A DNA stretch of 64,000 bases from Hirundichthys speculiger (GCA_018398805.1 JAGFBZ010002551.1:1-64000); one strand, 5' to 3'. Counted from the first letter of the stretch, positions 33,750-46,204 are shown. Made by a program: numbers and translations. The notes: generated from the letters alone by a model not told the origin.

Positions 33750-33984
33750 ATCTGCATCTTCTCTATAACTGGAGAGACCTGACCTGAATTATACCTGATG
33801 GAAACAGAGGCCTCCACACGAGTCAAGAGTTCGGGTAACAACTCAGGTAGCAATATTAACAATTCTGTCTGAAAACTTCCTCCATGTTCCATCAGATCTG
33901 CTCCATGTGTTCACTGTCCTGCTGTTCTCTAGCTGGTTACTGCAGTGCAGCTCCATCTAGTGGCACAGATGTGTAATGACAACA

Positions 33985-34680
33985 GAAAGTCCAGTCCTCC
34001 ATTATAAAACAAATTCAGTTCTGTGGCCCGTTTTTTAATTTTGTATCTTTGATCCAAGTCTAAAATTAAAATATAAAAAAACAGGAATTTTTTTCGTTAT
34101 TTTTGTGTTAAATTAAAAAATGAAAAACGTAATAAAATGTCACTTTTTAATTTTTTAATTTTTGATTGACAGCTGAAAATGGAAAGAATGAATGATACAT
34201 GGATTGGTAAAGTTACAGAACTTTAACATGGACATTTTCATTTTAAAGTTCTCCCAGATGGAGGATTCAACAGAAACAAGGTTATTTGTAATAACTGACA
34301 AATTAAACTCCCCGTTAAAAGTTTCTGCTGTTACCTCAGAAATTACCTGTTTTAATGTTCTGATTGTGCTGAGCCACAATCATTTTGTTGGATTTTGTTT
34401 GTAGACTTTTTTTTTAAAAAAACAGGATGACATTAATGCACAGGCAGTGGCAATAAGCTTTATTTTATTTTACATTATTAAAGATGAGATTACTGACAAG
34501 TGCTGATGTTAAAAGTGTTAAGTTATGACACTTTAGTTCATATGGCAGCAGAACATTTTAATAAAAGTGCATTTTACACTACTTTTGAATAGATTATTTG
34601 ATTTTGCGTATACGATGCGAATAATCAGGGAAATAATGCGATTAATCGCGATTAAAAATTTTAATCGTTGCCCAGCCCTT
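33985..34680 (+). mobile_element. hAT element, GGGCTGGGCAA family, copy 1
   Basis: The right end is ATCGTTGCCCAGCCCTT preceded by GATTAATCGCG. The body GAAAGTCCAGTCCTCCATTA ... CTCCCAGATGGAGGATTCAA is shared with 52488-53150, and the second half with the short element at 39791-40198. Left terminus and target duplication not found. Non-coding. Confidence 0.6.
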
Positions 34681-34838
34681 GTAATTCTCAATAAGAGCTT
34701 TTGAAACTGATGAAATGCTTCTAATTGTATTTCATTATAACAGAAACACCTGACAAAAACATATAAAAACTCTGAAGCAGCAGACTTTGTGAAAATGTAA
34801 TATTTGTGTCATTCTCAAAACTTATGGCCATGACTGTA
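34681..34838. mobile_element. Tc1-type MITE end (GCCATGACTGTA)
   Basis: Ends in TTATGGCCATGACTG followed by TA, an end type shared in part with the MITEs at 54962 and 61504. The left end is missing, probably displaced by the adjoining hAT element. Confidence 0.45.
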
Positions 34839-36126
34839 CAGACTTATATATCTGAAAATCACATCTGAAGATGAGCTTTAAAGCTAAAATTTGCTTTTTT
34901 TCTATCTCTCCGTTGCTCATCTTTACTGTTATGGCTCTCATATTTGCTTTAAAGCTAAATTTACATTTGGTGGAAAAAGGACTCCGGATGAGTTCTGCTG
35001 GATGTGTAAATAAGTAAACAGTTGCTCTCCATGTTTGCTGAAAGGTCCTTTTCATTGTGTTTGGGGTTAAGACTGGAGGTTTCAAGTTTCTACATCCTTC
35101 TGCATAATTTAAAAGCTTCAACCCCTGCAGGACGCAGCAAAGTTACATTTTTTTTTTTAATTTGCGGTTAAAGATTTTATGCAAATGGAATGGAAATATG
35201 TCTGACAGACATAAACAGTCCCGTGACTCAGAGATAGCATTTCAAACACACTCTATCGCCGTGTCTCAATGCTTCCAGCACAAATATGCGCACAGATCTG
35301 CCCTCCGCCGATGAAACCGTTTTCTCATGTTGAATTCCCATGCTAACGACGCCGGCTCCCGCGGGACACACTCGTCAAGTCTCCGTGACTGATTCCCGAG
35401 TGCAGCTGGAGATAAAAACTCCATGTTGAGTGAGTTTTAATACATCACTGCGTGGCTGAATCTCAGCTCCCTCGGAGACATGTGAGAGCCTGATTATTTC
35501 CAGGTTTGTCTATTTTTAGATAAGTGAATTTAAGCAGTAGAGAGATCAGGGTCAAAGTTCACATACTTGCTTGCAGTCTGGAATTCCAACATAATTTTTT
35601 CCATTACCCAGAGCGCACAGGGAGGGGCTTTTGGCCAGTGAATACAACGTCTTTATCAGCAGCAGTCACACACTCAAATGTTATTACCCACTCCTTAGGT
35701 CCCCCCTCGTGGGACATCCGAGCTTAAACTAACGGTGTAGTATTTACCGACCCTCGTGGATCGAATTACCTGTCTCATCTGTGTGTACACAGAGCTCCGC
35801 TCATATTTGTTCTTGTTGTTTTAAGGTCATTTCTACTGGTTTTTCCTGGTGGCGTGCGAGTGCTGGGCCCGACGGTGGAGATGCAGTTGTCTGGGAATTC
35901 ACCCAAAATCCTTTTTGACGTATACAGCTACTGCAGACTGCAGCTCGTTTGGGTGGATGTTGTAAATTTCCTTTCTTTAACTGCCAAAAGCGTCCTGCAT
36001 GTTCACATACTGATTCACTCGGTCCAAATGCTCCTCGAGTCTCTCCGAGGACGGGTTTTGTTCCTGTGGTGCAACAATAGCCCGTCTGCGCTGAGATGTC
36101 AAGTCGGGATGTCAAAGCCCGACTTG
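34839..36126. other. non-repetitive-looking stretch, no exon recognised
   Basis: No gene seen. 35160-35520 is mixed-composition and includes an octamer ATGCAAAT at 35179-35186; it could be a conserved regulatory element but this cannot be tested here. Confidence 0.4.
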
Positions 36127-36134
36127 GAATCAAC

Positions 36135-36856
36135 TAGGGATGTTCCTGGCGACTAATTTCCCTGTCGACTAAAGAAAATTTTAATTAAGACTAGTTGACT
36201 AGTCTAAAAAAAAGGTAAACACTCAGAAAACAGTGAAAATTTAGCACAATTTATTGAATCATCGAAACAGCAACATTAGCTTCCTGAAGCCTTTACCTTC
36301 CACAAAGTTAAGTGGAAGCATATCTTGCAAAGTCATTATCGTGATGAGCTGCGTTATCCTCTCAGACCGGACGGGAGAACACGTCTCCGGTTAAACAATG
36401 TCAAATCAGCCTGAGTGTGGCTAGCACCGCTAGCATCAGCACCGCTAGCATCAGCAGCCGTCGTCTCGTGCAGATTAACATCCAAATGCTTGAGTGGAAT
36501 GTGGTTGCGCATTGCTCCAGTCGAGTGATTGTATGCCAGTTGTTTCTGACACAGTCTACATACTACCTTGTTTTCATTTTCTAGATTAAAGTACCGCCAA
36601 ACCGCGCTGGTTTTGCGAGACTATCTTCCCACCGTGCCGTTTTAAAACTCCAGTCTACTCGAGCATTGCTGTGGAGAGGGGGACTACTGTCTGACGGCTC
36701 TGTAGCCCCGACTAGTGGCGGGCGGCTGTATGACAGTTAAGCGGCCTTGTACATGAAAAAAACACAAATTCGTTTAAACGACTAATATTTCTGATGCCGA
36801 CTAGTAAGTGGGCGGACGTTTAATCGTTTAGACGACTAATCGTGCGCGCATCCCTA
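36135..36856 (-). mobile_element. hAT element with BED-finger relic and perfect target duplication
   Basis: 722 bp. Ends TAGGGATG and CATCCCTA; the 8-bp duplication GAATCAAC is exact (36127-36134 and 36857-36864). Subterminal ACTAGT/TCGACTA motifs occur at both ends. Coding relic on the minus strand encodes a BED zinc finger. The catalytic domain is deleted. Confidence 0.9.
36354..36620 (-). pseudogene. BED zinc-finger fragment of hAT transposase, frame still open
   Basis: On the minus strand a frame bounded by a stop at 36621-36623 and a TAA at 36354-36356 is open for 88 codons. It contains SAVWRYFNLENENKVVCRLC, then QKQLAYNHSTGAMRNHIPLK and H. This is a complete BED finger: W..F start, C-x2-C, S/T-rich helix, H-x4-H. 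An ADASGADASGAS stretch follows, made by a short tandem duplication. The frame has no upstream ATG before the finger (the first ATG gives only 52 residues), so it is an exon relic and not a full gene. Confidence 0.8.
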
Positions 36857-36864
36857 GAATCAAC

Positions 36865-37808
36865 TCCATCTCAGCTGAAGACCTCACAAAGGAAAAGAAG
36901 ATACCCGACTAGAAACAGCTTGCGAGCATTAACATCTGGTCTAATAAAAACATGATTTTATATCACACTGTAAATAGTATTTCTGTTTTATTAAGCATAT
37001 CTACTTGGTAAAATCAGTTTCAGTTTCATTTTTGCGTTTGTGAAAGTTACACATAAGTAATAAGTTTGAATATTTAACTCCTAAAATTGATTGATTTTAC
37101 TCAAATTCTCATAAAATTGATCCATCAAACTCAATTTTAGAGAGTTTATTCAAGCTAATTCTTTCTGACACGCCCACATCCTGCAGGATGAACTTGTCCG
37201 GACATAACTCCAACATTCACTCTTGGCTGGAACTGAGACGGCTGTACGTCAACGATAAACAGTGTAACCATTTTTATTTCTCAAAATGAGATTTTTTTTT
37301 GCAATATTTAATTCAAGCTTTAATTCAGAAGCATAGGCTTGGTTTTTCCCACTATGTTTTGCCAGTATTGTAAGCTACAAAGCTATGAAAGCTAAACGTT
37401 ACAAAGTTTATTTCTTAAACAAATTCGGTTTGTTCTTCATATTGTCTACAAATGTTGTCTTCACGATTGTTATCTCGTAGGATCATTTTTTTTCGCCAAC
37501 TGTTGTTTTTTTTTTTTTTTTTACTGCCACTGTCGAAATTCTTGCTAACAGAAATGTGCGCGGGCCTAATGCTAACATGCTAGTCATTAACAGCACTGTT
37601 TGTGGTCCAAGTTCGGTTCTGTACGGATGCCTGGAAGCTCTATTTCAGTGTTCTTCAACAAATGTCCTGCATGATTTCAATGTTTCCTCTCTGAAACATG
37701 CAGGACAGTTAGAGAACAAAGCTCTAATTAATGTAGTTTAGACCCACAGTAGTGATGGCAACAGATTAGGTTGACGATGCCTGCCTGTAAGATTGTGTGC
37801 TCCTACAT
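36865..37808. other. stretch without recognised gene
   Basis: AT-rich; a T-run near 37507-37522. No exon recognised. Confidence 0.4.
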
Positions 37809-37839
37809 GACACACACACACACACACATATATAAATAT

Positions 37840-37932
<93 letters not shown>

Positions 37933-37940
37933 CACACACA
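37809..37940. repeat. compound (AC)n(AT)n microsatellite
   Basis: About 10 AC units, then about 50 TA units with a few interruptions, then ACACACAC. Generates Tyr-Ile artefact frames on both strands. Confidence 0.95.
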
Positions 37941-37944
37941 GGTC

Positions 37945-38215
37945 CTGCACAGTGGTCCGAGGGATTTGAAGTCATTCTTCTTGCAGGACAGCAGCCAGGT
38001 CACTACCTGATCCTGGTGGAGGAAAACGTCTCCTGACTCGCTCCTCTAAAACGCCCTAAAGTGGCTCCATAATATTTAAATCTGGTGACTGCAGGCCAAG
38101 GGGGATGTTCAACTTTCATGTTCATCAAACTAATCTTTCACCAGTCTTGCCGTGTGTATTGGTGCATTGTCATCCTGATACACAGCGGTGCCTGATACAA
38201 GGCGGAATAATGTGT
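37945..38215 (-). pseudogene. Tc1/mariner transposase fragment
   Basis: The minus strand contains VYQDDNAPIHTARLVKDWF (38215 down to about 38129), the hallmark of the second catalytic aspartate block. It is followed by EHPPWPAVTRFKYYGATLG, the region where the third catalytic residue should lie (normally PDxNPIE; here altered). A frameshift follows, then degraded sequence ends at the microsatellite. N-terminal domain and inverted repeats are absent. Confidence 0.75.
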
Positions 38216-39782
38216 TTAAAATATGTTTAAAAACCGTAAAAAAGTAGCGAGGCACTGCAGCGAAACAAGACAAAGGCTCAACTGTGGTCTTTCTGTTACC
38301 TTCACAGCCTCTGGTCTCTGAACCGTAGTAAACAAACTGCTGGTATTGTGCTATTTTTGGCTCGTAATTAGCAGCTAACAAGCTAACAACAACAAATGAA
38401 AAAGTCAGTTTTTTCTCTGCATGGAACGAAAACTTTATTCTGGCACTGCAGGAACTTGTAACATCACACAGGTTGTATTGTTGGGCTTTTTTTTTTTTTT
38501 CTTTTTATCAATTAATTGAATTTATCCTTATCAATTTCTTCATATATACCAGTGCCCCCCTCCCCCCCTCCCCCCCAGAAATAGAAATAATGGAAATTAC
38601 ATGGAAATAATACTATAATAATATAATACTTCAGTATTATAGTATTATTAGTAGTATTATTAGTAGTAGTATTATATTAGTATAATATTAAGTATAATAC
38701 TTAAGTGGCCAGTGTAGAGCAGCAGGTCAGCTCATCCAACACCTGAACAACAATGAACATTTTTTCCTTCCTTGGAGTTCCTGGTACCAGCTGTCATTGG
38801 CTCGAGCGTCCAAACAGACGAGTACAGTTGCTGCTTCTAAATGGACCTTGTGAGGTGGTGATCACAGCGTGATAGTCGTTGCGTGGTCTCATTCATTGAG
38901 TTCAACACCCAGGCGATTCATGCCCTTCACATGCTCTGCATCACACGTCCATTTTGTCACGCAACGGAAAACAAATTCCCGAGTGATGACCGTATAATGT
39001 AAGACGACGAGTCAGAGGCGACAGTGTTGCCAATCGAGGCAACTCTGTCTTCAAATGTAGCTACTTCTCAGACCCTACGGTGACTTTTTCATGTCAGAAT
39101 TGGAACTAGTCACAAATCTATGAGACGTTTAGGTCAATCGAGCATCTACAAATCCAAATATGTAAATGTAAACTGTGATTCAGCCAGTAATTACTTTTTT
39201 CTCGGTAACTGTCTGCGTATATATTAGTGGTCACAATTAGGCAAAAAAAACCCTTTTATTTAAGCCATAAGATAAATGTGCAGTTTAATGTTGCAGCAGA
39301 TGTTAAGATGTTAAGTACAGGACTCTCAGGGTTTCAGAAATTAAAGTTCTTTGCACTGTAAAAAACTGTTGCTTAGATTTAAAAAATAATAATAATAATA
39401 ATAAGGCAACATTTTCCAACCACTTTTTAGTAGTTTAGTGAACTTTTTTTTTTGATTTTGGAAAACTCAAAAATTTATTTATATTTTACTGTGTTAAAAT
39501 TTTTAGCACTGCCTTAAAGAAGAAGCCAAAAAAAATTAAGTTTTAATTAACTTAAAAAACAATCAGTTGTTAAAGATATCATAATTAATTAAATAGAGTA
39601 AACTTTATATGTATACATCTGTGACTACTGTGACTACGGTGGGACTGATGCACTTTAAATCTTTACAGACTAAAAAAAAATGTAAATAAAGTTATTCTTT
39701 GTTATAAGTTGATCTATATTTCTTTCTTTTTTGTTTCCCTTAATGTTAATAAAGTTACAGTGTTATGCAGAGGTGTACTTAA
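38216..39782. other. AT-rich stretch without recognised gene
   Basis: It contains low-complexity ATA/AGT runs near 38600-38700, C-runs near 38556-38576 and an AAT repeat near 39388-39403. No exon recognised. Confidence 0.45.
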
Positions 39783-39790
39783 ATATAAAC

Positions 39791-40198
39791 AAGGGCTGGG
39801 CAAGAAAACTCATTATCATCACATTAACTAATTAATGTATTAACGCCGACATTTATTTTATCGTGCATTAACGCATGTTGCTCACATGCTTTTATTTTGA
39901 AAAGTCTGTTACTGGCTGCTGCAGAAACCGGAAGAGAATTGACGGAAAAACATTCAGAAAAGCTGAAATAGACATGGAGACGAAAAAGTTACAGGACTTT
40001 TTAAAGAACATTTTCATTTTAAAGTTCTCCCAGACGGAGGATTCAACAGAAACAAGGTTATTTGTAACAACTGACAAGTTGAACTCTCCGTTATTTGATT
40101 TTACGTATACATTGTGATTAATTGTGATTAATCAGGGAAATCGTGCAGTTAATCCCGATTAATCGCAATTAATTAAATTTGATTGTTGTCCGGCTCTA
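39791..40198 (+). mobile_element. hAT MITE, GGGCTGGGCAA family, short complete copy
   Basis: 408 bp. Ends AAGGGCTGGG and GTCCGGCTCTA; flanking 8-mers ATATAAAC (39783-39790) and ATATAAAT (40199-40206) match in 7 of 8. It is a deletion derivative of the longer copies at 33985 and 52488. Confidence 0.8.
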
Positions 40199-40206
40199 AT
40201 ATAAAT

Positions 40207-41366
40207 GCAAATATAACAAAATAAAATATGACAAAAGAAAAACAATTAAAACACAAAATATGCCGACAGGCCGTATTTCAAACTATCACCACACACGGTT
40301 GGGTCGGGGCTCCGAGGCAGATGCAGCACGATGTGAAGGTGGGCGGGTCTCTTCTCTGGGTCTGTGATGTCACAGTTCTCTGCAAATGTGAACCTTTTAC
40401 CAAGGCACGTTTTTTTTCAGCCAAACAAAGTTATACACTTGTGTTATTTGTAGTTTTTGGAGTTGGTAATCACAAAATAAATGCTTTCAAGCACTGATTT
40501 TTGTTTGTTTTTCTGACACTTCATCTGCTTTAATTTACCGCCGCAGCAGTGATTATGACGTTCAGCGTAACAGATGGGAAAGGCTCTTTGTAGCTAACGC
40601 TCCATGTGTGTGGACACACTTGAACGTGCACACAGAAGTCGTTATCGACTGATTATGGATTTTCTGTGGCAGCACGCAAATAAACAAAAGCCTCCTTAGC
40701 GCATACACACACACACACATGCACTCACGCACGCATGCACACATGCACCCATGCCAGGCGCAGCTGTGAGCGTTCTCATTTTGGTGATAATCTCTGAGGT
40801 CTGTTCAGAGACTCTCTGTGATCCACGACTCCCAGAGCACTGAGCCGTACGTACCTGCAGGCCTGACGCATAAACCAGCGTTCAGGACCGCTGGCGTTCA
40901 AATGTCTGAACACATGGAGGATAAACCTGAAAGCGGTGACATCCGGTTCATTTCACGGAAAGGTGAAAGCTAAACTTTAGCCGAGCTGTCGCTCATTTGT
41001 GCCCTCAGAAGAAGAGCTCGTTGCTCTGTCCTCCAGCGTATCATATGACTCTCGCTAAGCCGTTGACCACAAACTACCTTTGACTGGACTGGGCTATTTA
41101 TGGCTCTGGGCGCTCTCAAACCCATCGGGGGGGGGGATCACATCATTCTGTGTGAAAAGCATGCTTGTAAATAATACAGATGATCTGAGGATGATATCAC
41201 ACGGCCAGATGTGAGGCTCCAGGAATCAAAAAAAGTGGCATCTTTCATCGTCAGCACACTGCGTTAAAACATCGATGTTTAAACCTGTGGCATTCAAAGT
41301 TTTGGTGTACAAATACCATTTGACAGCTGTTTGCTGCAACCAAGCATCATTTTCAGTCTTTGAATA
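40207..41366. other. non-repetitive-looking stretch, no exon recognised
   Basis: A CA/GCACGCATGCAC simple repeat lies at about 40690-40755. The remainder (40760-41130) is mixed-composition, with no recognised gene. Confidence 0.4.
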
Positions 41367-42241
41367 GACCTTTTCGGGCCAGCCCCCCCGGAAGTACCCC
41401 GTCCGGCCATTAGCGTACTGTGTTTGTGCTACAGAGCGACACTTTCACCGGCTCGCAGATTAACCAGTGTTTTTCTCTTTCTACAAATATATATTTTTCA
41501 TAATGTCGAGTCGGTCGAGTGGGAATACATGTTCCGTCATAAACTGTGCCAACAATGGCGTGAAAATTCAACAATGGAAGAAGAAAGTATGTGAAATACA
41601 CAAGCCTTTACTGCACGAAGACTGCCTTGTTTGCAGAACAAGAAGTTAGGAAGACGTGGGTGAAAAATATCAACAGAAAGGACTTTGTTCCAAATGAATA
41701 CAGCCGGGTGAGTTTTTGTTAACATTCAATCTCGTACTACTTCATAGTCTCGCTGAGAGTCCCGGACGATTCTGGCCGAAAGAACAGCAGTATGAGGCTA
41801 CTGTAGCCCTCGGCACTAGCACAAGCCTATAAATGAATGAATGAATGAATGAATTAGGAGAATGATAAAATAAATTAAATATAACATTAACACTTAGCCT
41901 AATTTACCGCTAGCGTTAACGTTACAGTAGCATAATCTTTATGGTTTGTTGACGTTACTTATAGCTAGCGTTGCATTTTTCACGTATTCCCACAGTTTTT
42001 AGTGTTTGATTATGGGAATAGATCATGCTATTTCCATAACCAATCATTAAAAACAGCGATAAACTACCTTCATCTGTAACTGGAGGCCACTGCCTAACAT
42101 CATCAATCCAAGACATGTCTGCGTTATCAGTAACAGATGCTCCACGCTGCTGTGTTTGGGTTACTTAGGTGGAGCACCGCACACTCCAGTTATGTCTGGG
42201 CCACTAGGGGGCGCATGTCCACAATTTTTAAGTCGAAAAGG
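41367..42241 (+). mobile_element. THAP-encoding (P-element-like) transposon remnant, copy 2
   Basis: 875 bp. Ends GACCTTTTCGG and GTCGAAAAGG are short inverted repeats, and TGAATA flanks both sides (41361-41366 and 42242-42247). It contains the THAP first exon, a GTGAGT donor and a GAATGAAT repeat shorter than in copy 1. No later exons remain, so both copies derive from one internally deleted element. Confidence 0.8.
41503..41707 (+). pseudogene. THAP domain exon 1, copy 2
   Basis: Frame from ATG at 41503: MSSRSSGNTCSVINCANNGV, then KIQQWKKKVCEIHKPLLHED, stopping soon after. RKTWVKNINRKDFVPNEYSR follows in another frame before the donor at 41708. The C-x4-C pair is intact. The break between the two THAP halves is shared with copy 1. 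Confidence 0.75.
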
Positions 42242-42247
42242 TGAATA

Positions 42248-43190
42248 CTTTACGTGCCAGATGACCTAAATCTCAAGGTCGGTCGACAGGTGGGTTCACG
42301 CTGGAGCGGCGCTGTTTTACGATGCTGTGAGTGGGTCATTGAGCCTCGCTCCTTCAGAGTAATCTATTACACGTGGGCTTGGCTACGTCTGAGTATCACT
42401 GGCGAGATCCAGCCACGCACGTGGATCTGGTTTCCAGTCTTTTAATATGACGTCTTTCGAGCTCTTCCTGCCAAAAGCTGAACACGAACGCCTTTGCATC
42501 ATAGAACGTGCATCCACATTTGGCAATCGTTTTTTGAGATCTGTGGAAGGATCTCGTGCAGTAGATGGGCTCCTCACGTGACTGATAACACTGACTCAGC
42601 GCCATAGACTGTTTAAGGAGAACTGGACAAACCCCCTGTGACATCACCCACAGGTGGCCCCCAGTGGTCAGTGGAGGAACTACAACTTTTCTTACTCCTG
42701 CGACAGCGTCAGCTCACAATGTGAAATGTTGGTTCTTGCTCAGCATTTGTTGACATGAAGGAATAACTTAAATTACTGCTATTGAAAAGAATTAATAAAC
42801 ATTTCTCTGTGTTTTTTTTTTCTCATAAATGGACAAGACAAGTGCTGTGGTGCAGTTTGTGTTGCTTCCTTGAGGTTTTGTTACCAGTAAGTGACCAGTA
42901 CGCACCAGCAATAGATCACACCTCCTCCTGTGGAGAGTCAGGTCTCTACTCCAGTTACAGATAAAAATAAAAAATAAAAATCTGAATCTTCTATAAAGCA
43001 ACACCTTAGAAGTTAACAAGTTTTAAAGGAACATTGCTGAGTCATAGCAACCATTTTGTCTGTGACTTGATGGTAATAAATGTCAACTTTTGTCAGGGGC
43101 TAAAACGAATTGAAGCAGTTTTGAATTGTAACAAAATATGCGTTTGAAGTATAATGGTCATAAATGTTACTCCAGAGGGGTAGTAGTAGT
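42248..43190. other. stretch without recognised gene
   Basis: ATAGACTGTTTAAGGAGAAC ... TGTGACATCACCCACAGG near 42604-42655 looks like dispersed repeat debris. No exon recognised. Confidence 0.4.
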
Positions 43191-43889
43191 TGTTAGGTCG
43201 GAATTTTCTTAACTTTTCAGGTCCAGACTTAATGCAGCTAGTGGTTCCTGTTTTTCTACAGATACACATTAGTTACATATTGGTATTAATATTTTTATGA
43301 ATAGCATTATTAATATTCTGGGGTTGGAAACATAAATGACATGATCTCTTAGTTTATATTACACTGTTTTATTGTTGCTCATTGTTTTTATCATATTATT
43401 TTGTTTAATGAACCATATGTCCACATCACAGTGTCTTAGATCAGTCTTAGTGTATGTTTTGTCTTCACTTTATATTAGAAATGTAGTAAACTAGCTCAGC
43501 TGTAGCCGGTTAGAAACACGTGTTTGGAGACAAACACCTGGCCAGGTAAATAAGAATGGCGTTGTAGGATATGTAGTCTTTCTTCTTTTTCAGGAAATGT
43601 CGGCAGATTTGGATCAGAAGACGACGACGTGGATTGGACGAACGAACGGAGGACCGGATTGGCCAATGGGAGAGCCAAGTCTAAACTGTGGCTCCTCCCC
43701 ATCTAGTGACGCACATTTCCGTATAAATTGTTGCTGTTTTGTTTTGTTCGGCTCTCCTTGTGTTAGAGACTACCTCTGCCAGGGAGCCGTGATATCACGT
43801 TTATTGCAATTAAACATCTGTGTTGTACAAGACTCTCCTTTCCAACAAAGAATATGCAGCTAGAATCCTTCAGAAAAAAGATCCTAACA
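43191..43889 (+). mobile_element. solo LTR, retroviral type, copy 2
   Basis: 699 bp, TGTTAGG ... CCTAACA ends as in 1609-2136. TATA box TATAAAT at 43722-43728 and ATTAAA at 43810-43815 occupy the same relative places. It retains about 170 bp of the 5' part that copy 1 lacks. No target duplication is evident, and no internal viral genes flank it. Confidence 0.65.
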
Positions 43890-44084
43890 CAGGGTCAAAA
43901 TAAAGACTCAAAACACCGATCTACTGAAGTAAATTAGATAGGGCCCCTACAGGGAAACCAAGGTCATTTTAGTCTGTACAAGTCCGTAGAAGTCGATTAC
44001 CAACGGACTCGTACGGTAGAGAGGTTTTAACCTCTGCTTCCACAGAGCTGCACCAGTCGTCCTGGTCTGGTCAGCCATGGCTGG

Positions 44085-44456
44085 CACTTTTGGTTTTTCC
44101 TTTGTTTTTCTGTGTAAAGTTGGCGTCAACCCCCGTCTCTCATCTGCTCTGTTTCCTGTTTTACTGTGAAGATCTGTCTTGTCCTCGTGATGTTCAGCTT
44201 TTCTTCCTTCCCTATTGTCATCCTGATTGTTCGCACCTGCCTCTTGTTTGTTCCTCCGTGTATTTAAGTCCTGTCACTCCCATTATGTTTGCTGGTCCCT
44301 TGTCTTGTGTCTCGTGAGTGTTTTTTTTTTTTTTTTTTTTGGCTTTGACTCCTGGATTCCTGTTTTAATTACTTTTGTGGATTTGCTTCTGGTAAATAAA
44401 TACCCCTTTTTTGTACTCCTGTCCTCCTTTCTACCTCCAAAACCTGACACCAATAC
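44085..44456 (+). mobile_element. LTR-like retroelement end, unclassified
   Basis: TATTTAAG (44261-44268) and AATAAA (44395-44400) are spaced as promoter and polyadenylation signals of an LTR, and the segment ends AACCTGACA. A 20-nt T run interrupts it near 44321-44340. Its left end is not clear. Confidence 0.4.
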
Positions 44457-44703
44457 CTTAAATGACAAAACAAGAAAATGCTAGAAGAGAGACAGTGAAT
44501 TCTCCATTTGCAACTATTGCTCGAGGCTTAAAAACCTGGACCAAAATAAATTAACATTACTTCCATGAAGAAGCTTCCCACCACTGCTTCTCCACTTTGC
44601 TACCTAAAATAAAATCATTTTCTGCAGCAGCTTCGACTTGTACGTTTATGATTCGTATGCGTACGAGTCCAACTCCGACTCTACCTTTTTTTTTCCTCTA
44701 GGG

Positions 44704-45087
44704 CAGTGATTCCTGAAGTGTGGGCCGCGGCCCCCTGGTGGGCAGTCACGGTACTGCAGGTGGGCCGTGAGAGGTCATTAAAATTAAACAAATATGTTTT
44801 AAATCCTCGATCTTTTTAAAATATGTTTTTTAGTAACTGTAAAATATCAACGACATGATTTAAAAACATTAAGAAGTAACAAAACAAACCAGTTAAGTGT
44901 TGTTCTATCATCATCTTGACTTAATATGACAAGTGTCACCTTATTTGTTGACCCCATACATTAATATCAGAACATGGTTCCTGGTCCTGTATGTTGAACA
45001 CAGTTGTAATTAAAAGGTTTTGGTGGGCCGCGGAGATTTTTCACATTTCAAATTGGGCTTTGGTATTCTGAAGTTTGGGAATGGCTG
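44704..45087 (+). mobile_element. hAT MITE with perfect 8-bp target duplication
   Basis: 384 bp. Ends CAGTGATTCCTGAAGTGTGG and AGTTTGGGAATGGCTG; target duplication CTCTAGGG at 44696-44703 and 45088-45095. Same family as 18648-18960. Confidence 0.9.
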
Positions 45088-45419
45088 CTCTAGGGTATTT
45101 ATACTTCCTTTCTGCTTGTGCTATATTTTTTAAAAGGGGCAGAGTTAAAGTTTATCTTACAGTGAAATTATTTTATATAATCTTTAGCTGCATTGCTGTT
45201 TTGGCCTTCATGTGGTCAGAAATTTAGTAAAGAAACTGTTGAGGTTTTCTGTCCATGTAAGTGCTGTTATGCATCATTACAGTTAAAATATTTCTGTTAG
45301 ATGGTAGAATTTTGTATGTGACAAAGGATGTTTTCAAAATCCCATACTGCACCACTGGTGTGTACTGATTTTGACAAAATGTGGTAAACACCTTACGTGA
45401 GGATGAAAAAAAAATTTGA

Positions 45420-46175
45420 CATTTCTTTCTTTACTGCCATTTAAACTCTGCCATGTTATTTTAATGGGTTTGGAACCTCTGAACAGAGTGAAAGTAAAAA
45501 TTCTGTTTGGATATTATAGCAGCTTATGTGTGGATATACTGATGATACTTTTTATTTGTGACAAAAACCCTGAAAACATGAACTTTGAATATGAATCTGT
45601 TATTTCAGTCCAGAGGTTTTAGAGTCTGCCCCCTTATGTCTCAACATTTTCTTTACTGTAACAAACCCTAATAAAGAATCCTAAACACTAATCTGTACAT
45701 AAACAGTCACGTGTCATCTCGTACGCCCTGATTTGTTTGACTCACATGCCTTAAACTTGCCAGAGTAAAGTAACTCAGTCACCTTCATGTCTGCACATCC
45801 ATCTCTGTTAAAATTAATCCATCACTGAATGAGCCCACAGACAAATGTGAGCTGGTAAACCTTTTGTCAAGGCTGCAATTTTGAGCCCATCCCTTAACTT
45901 AAATTTGTCTCTACTTTGAAACATAAGTAAAGAGCAAGGTTGTGACATGAACACTGGCAACTTCTCCAGAACATGTGGCATCGCAACAACGCCAAGAGAG
46001 TTGCATTATTTTAGCCACATTTAAAAACATTCAAATACATATCTGCTCAGCTTAAGGGATATATAATATAGCTATTATTTTTAAAAACATGGACACAATT
46101 TAATAACTCACTGGCTGCCACTGATTTCTATAGACGTCAATGGCAGCCAGTGAGTTAATGAAATCTCTGTGACAT
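45420..46175 (+). repeat. unclassified dispersed repeat (family B), copy 1
   Basis: TTTACTGCCATTTAAACTCTG through ATCCTAAACACTAATCTGTA and on to GTTAATGAAATCTCTGTGAC is shared with 51848-52290. Includes a small hairpin element at 46103-46157. No coding function recognised; the open frame at 45416-45622 is incidental. Confidence 0.75.
46103..46157. repeat. 55-bp hairpin (TAACTCACTGGCTGCCA)
   Basis: Two 21-bp arms, complementary with one mismatch, around a 12-bp loop. It is absent from the second family B copy, so it is probably a tiny inserted palindromic MITE. Confidence 0.75.
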
Positions 46176-46204
46176 CTCTTCAGTGTTGTACCTGAACGCG
46201 TTCA

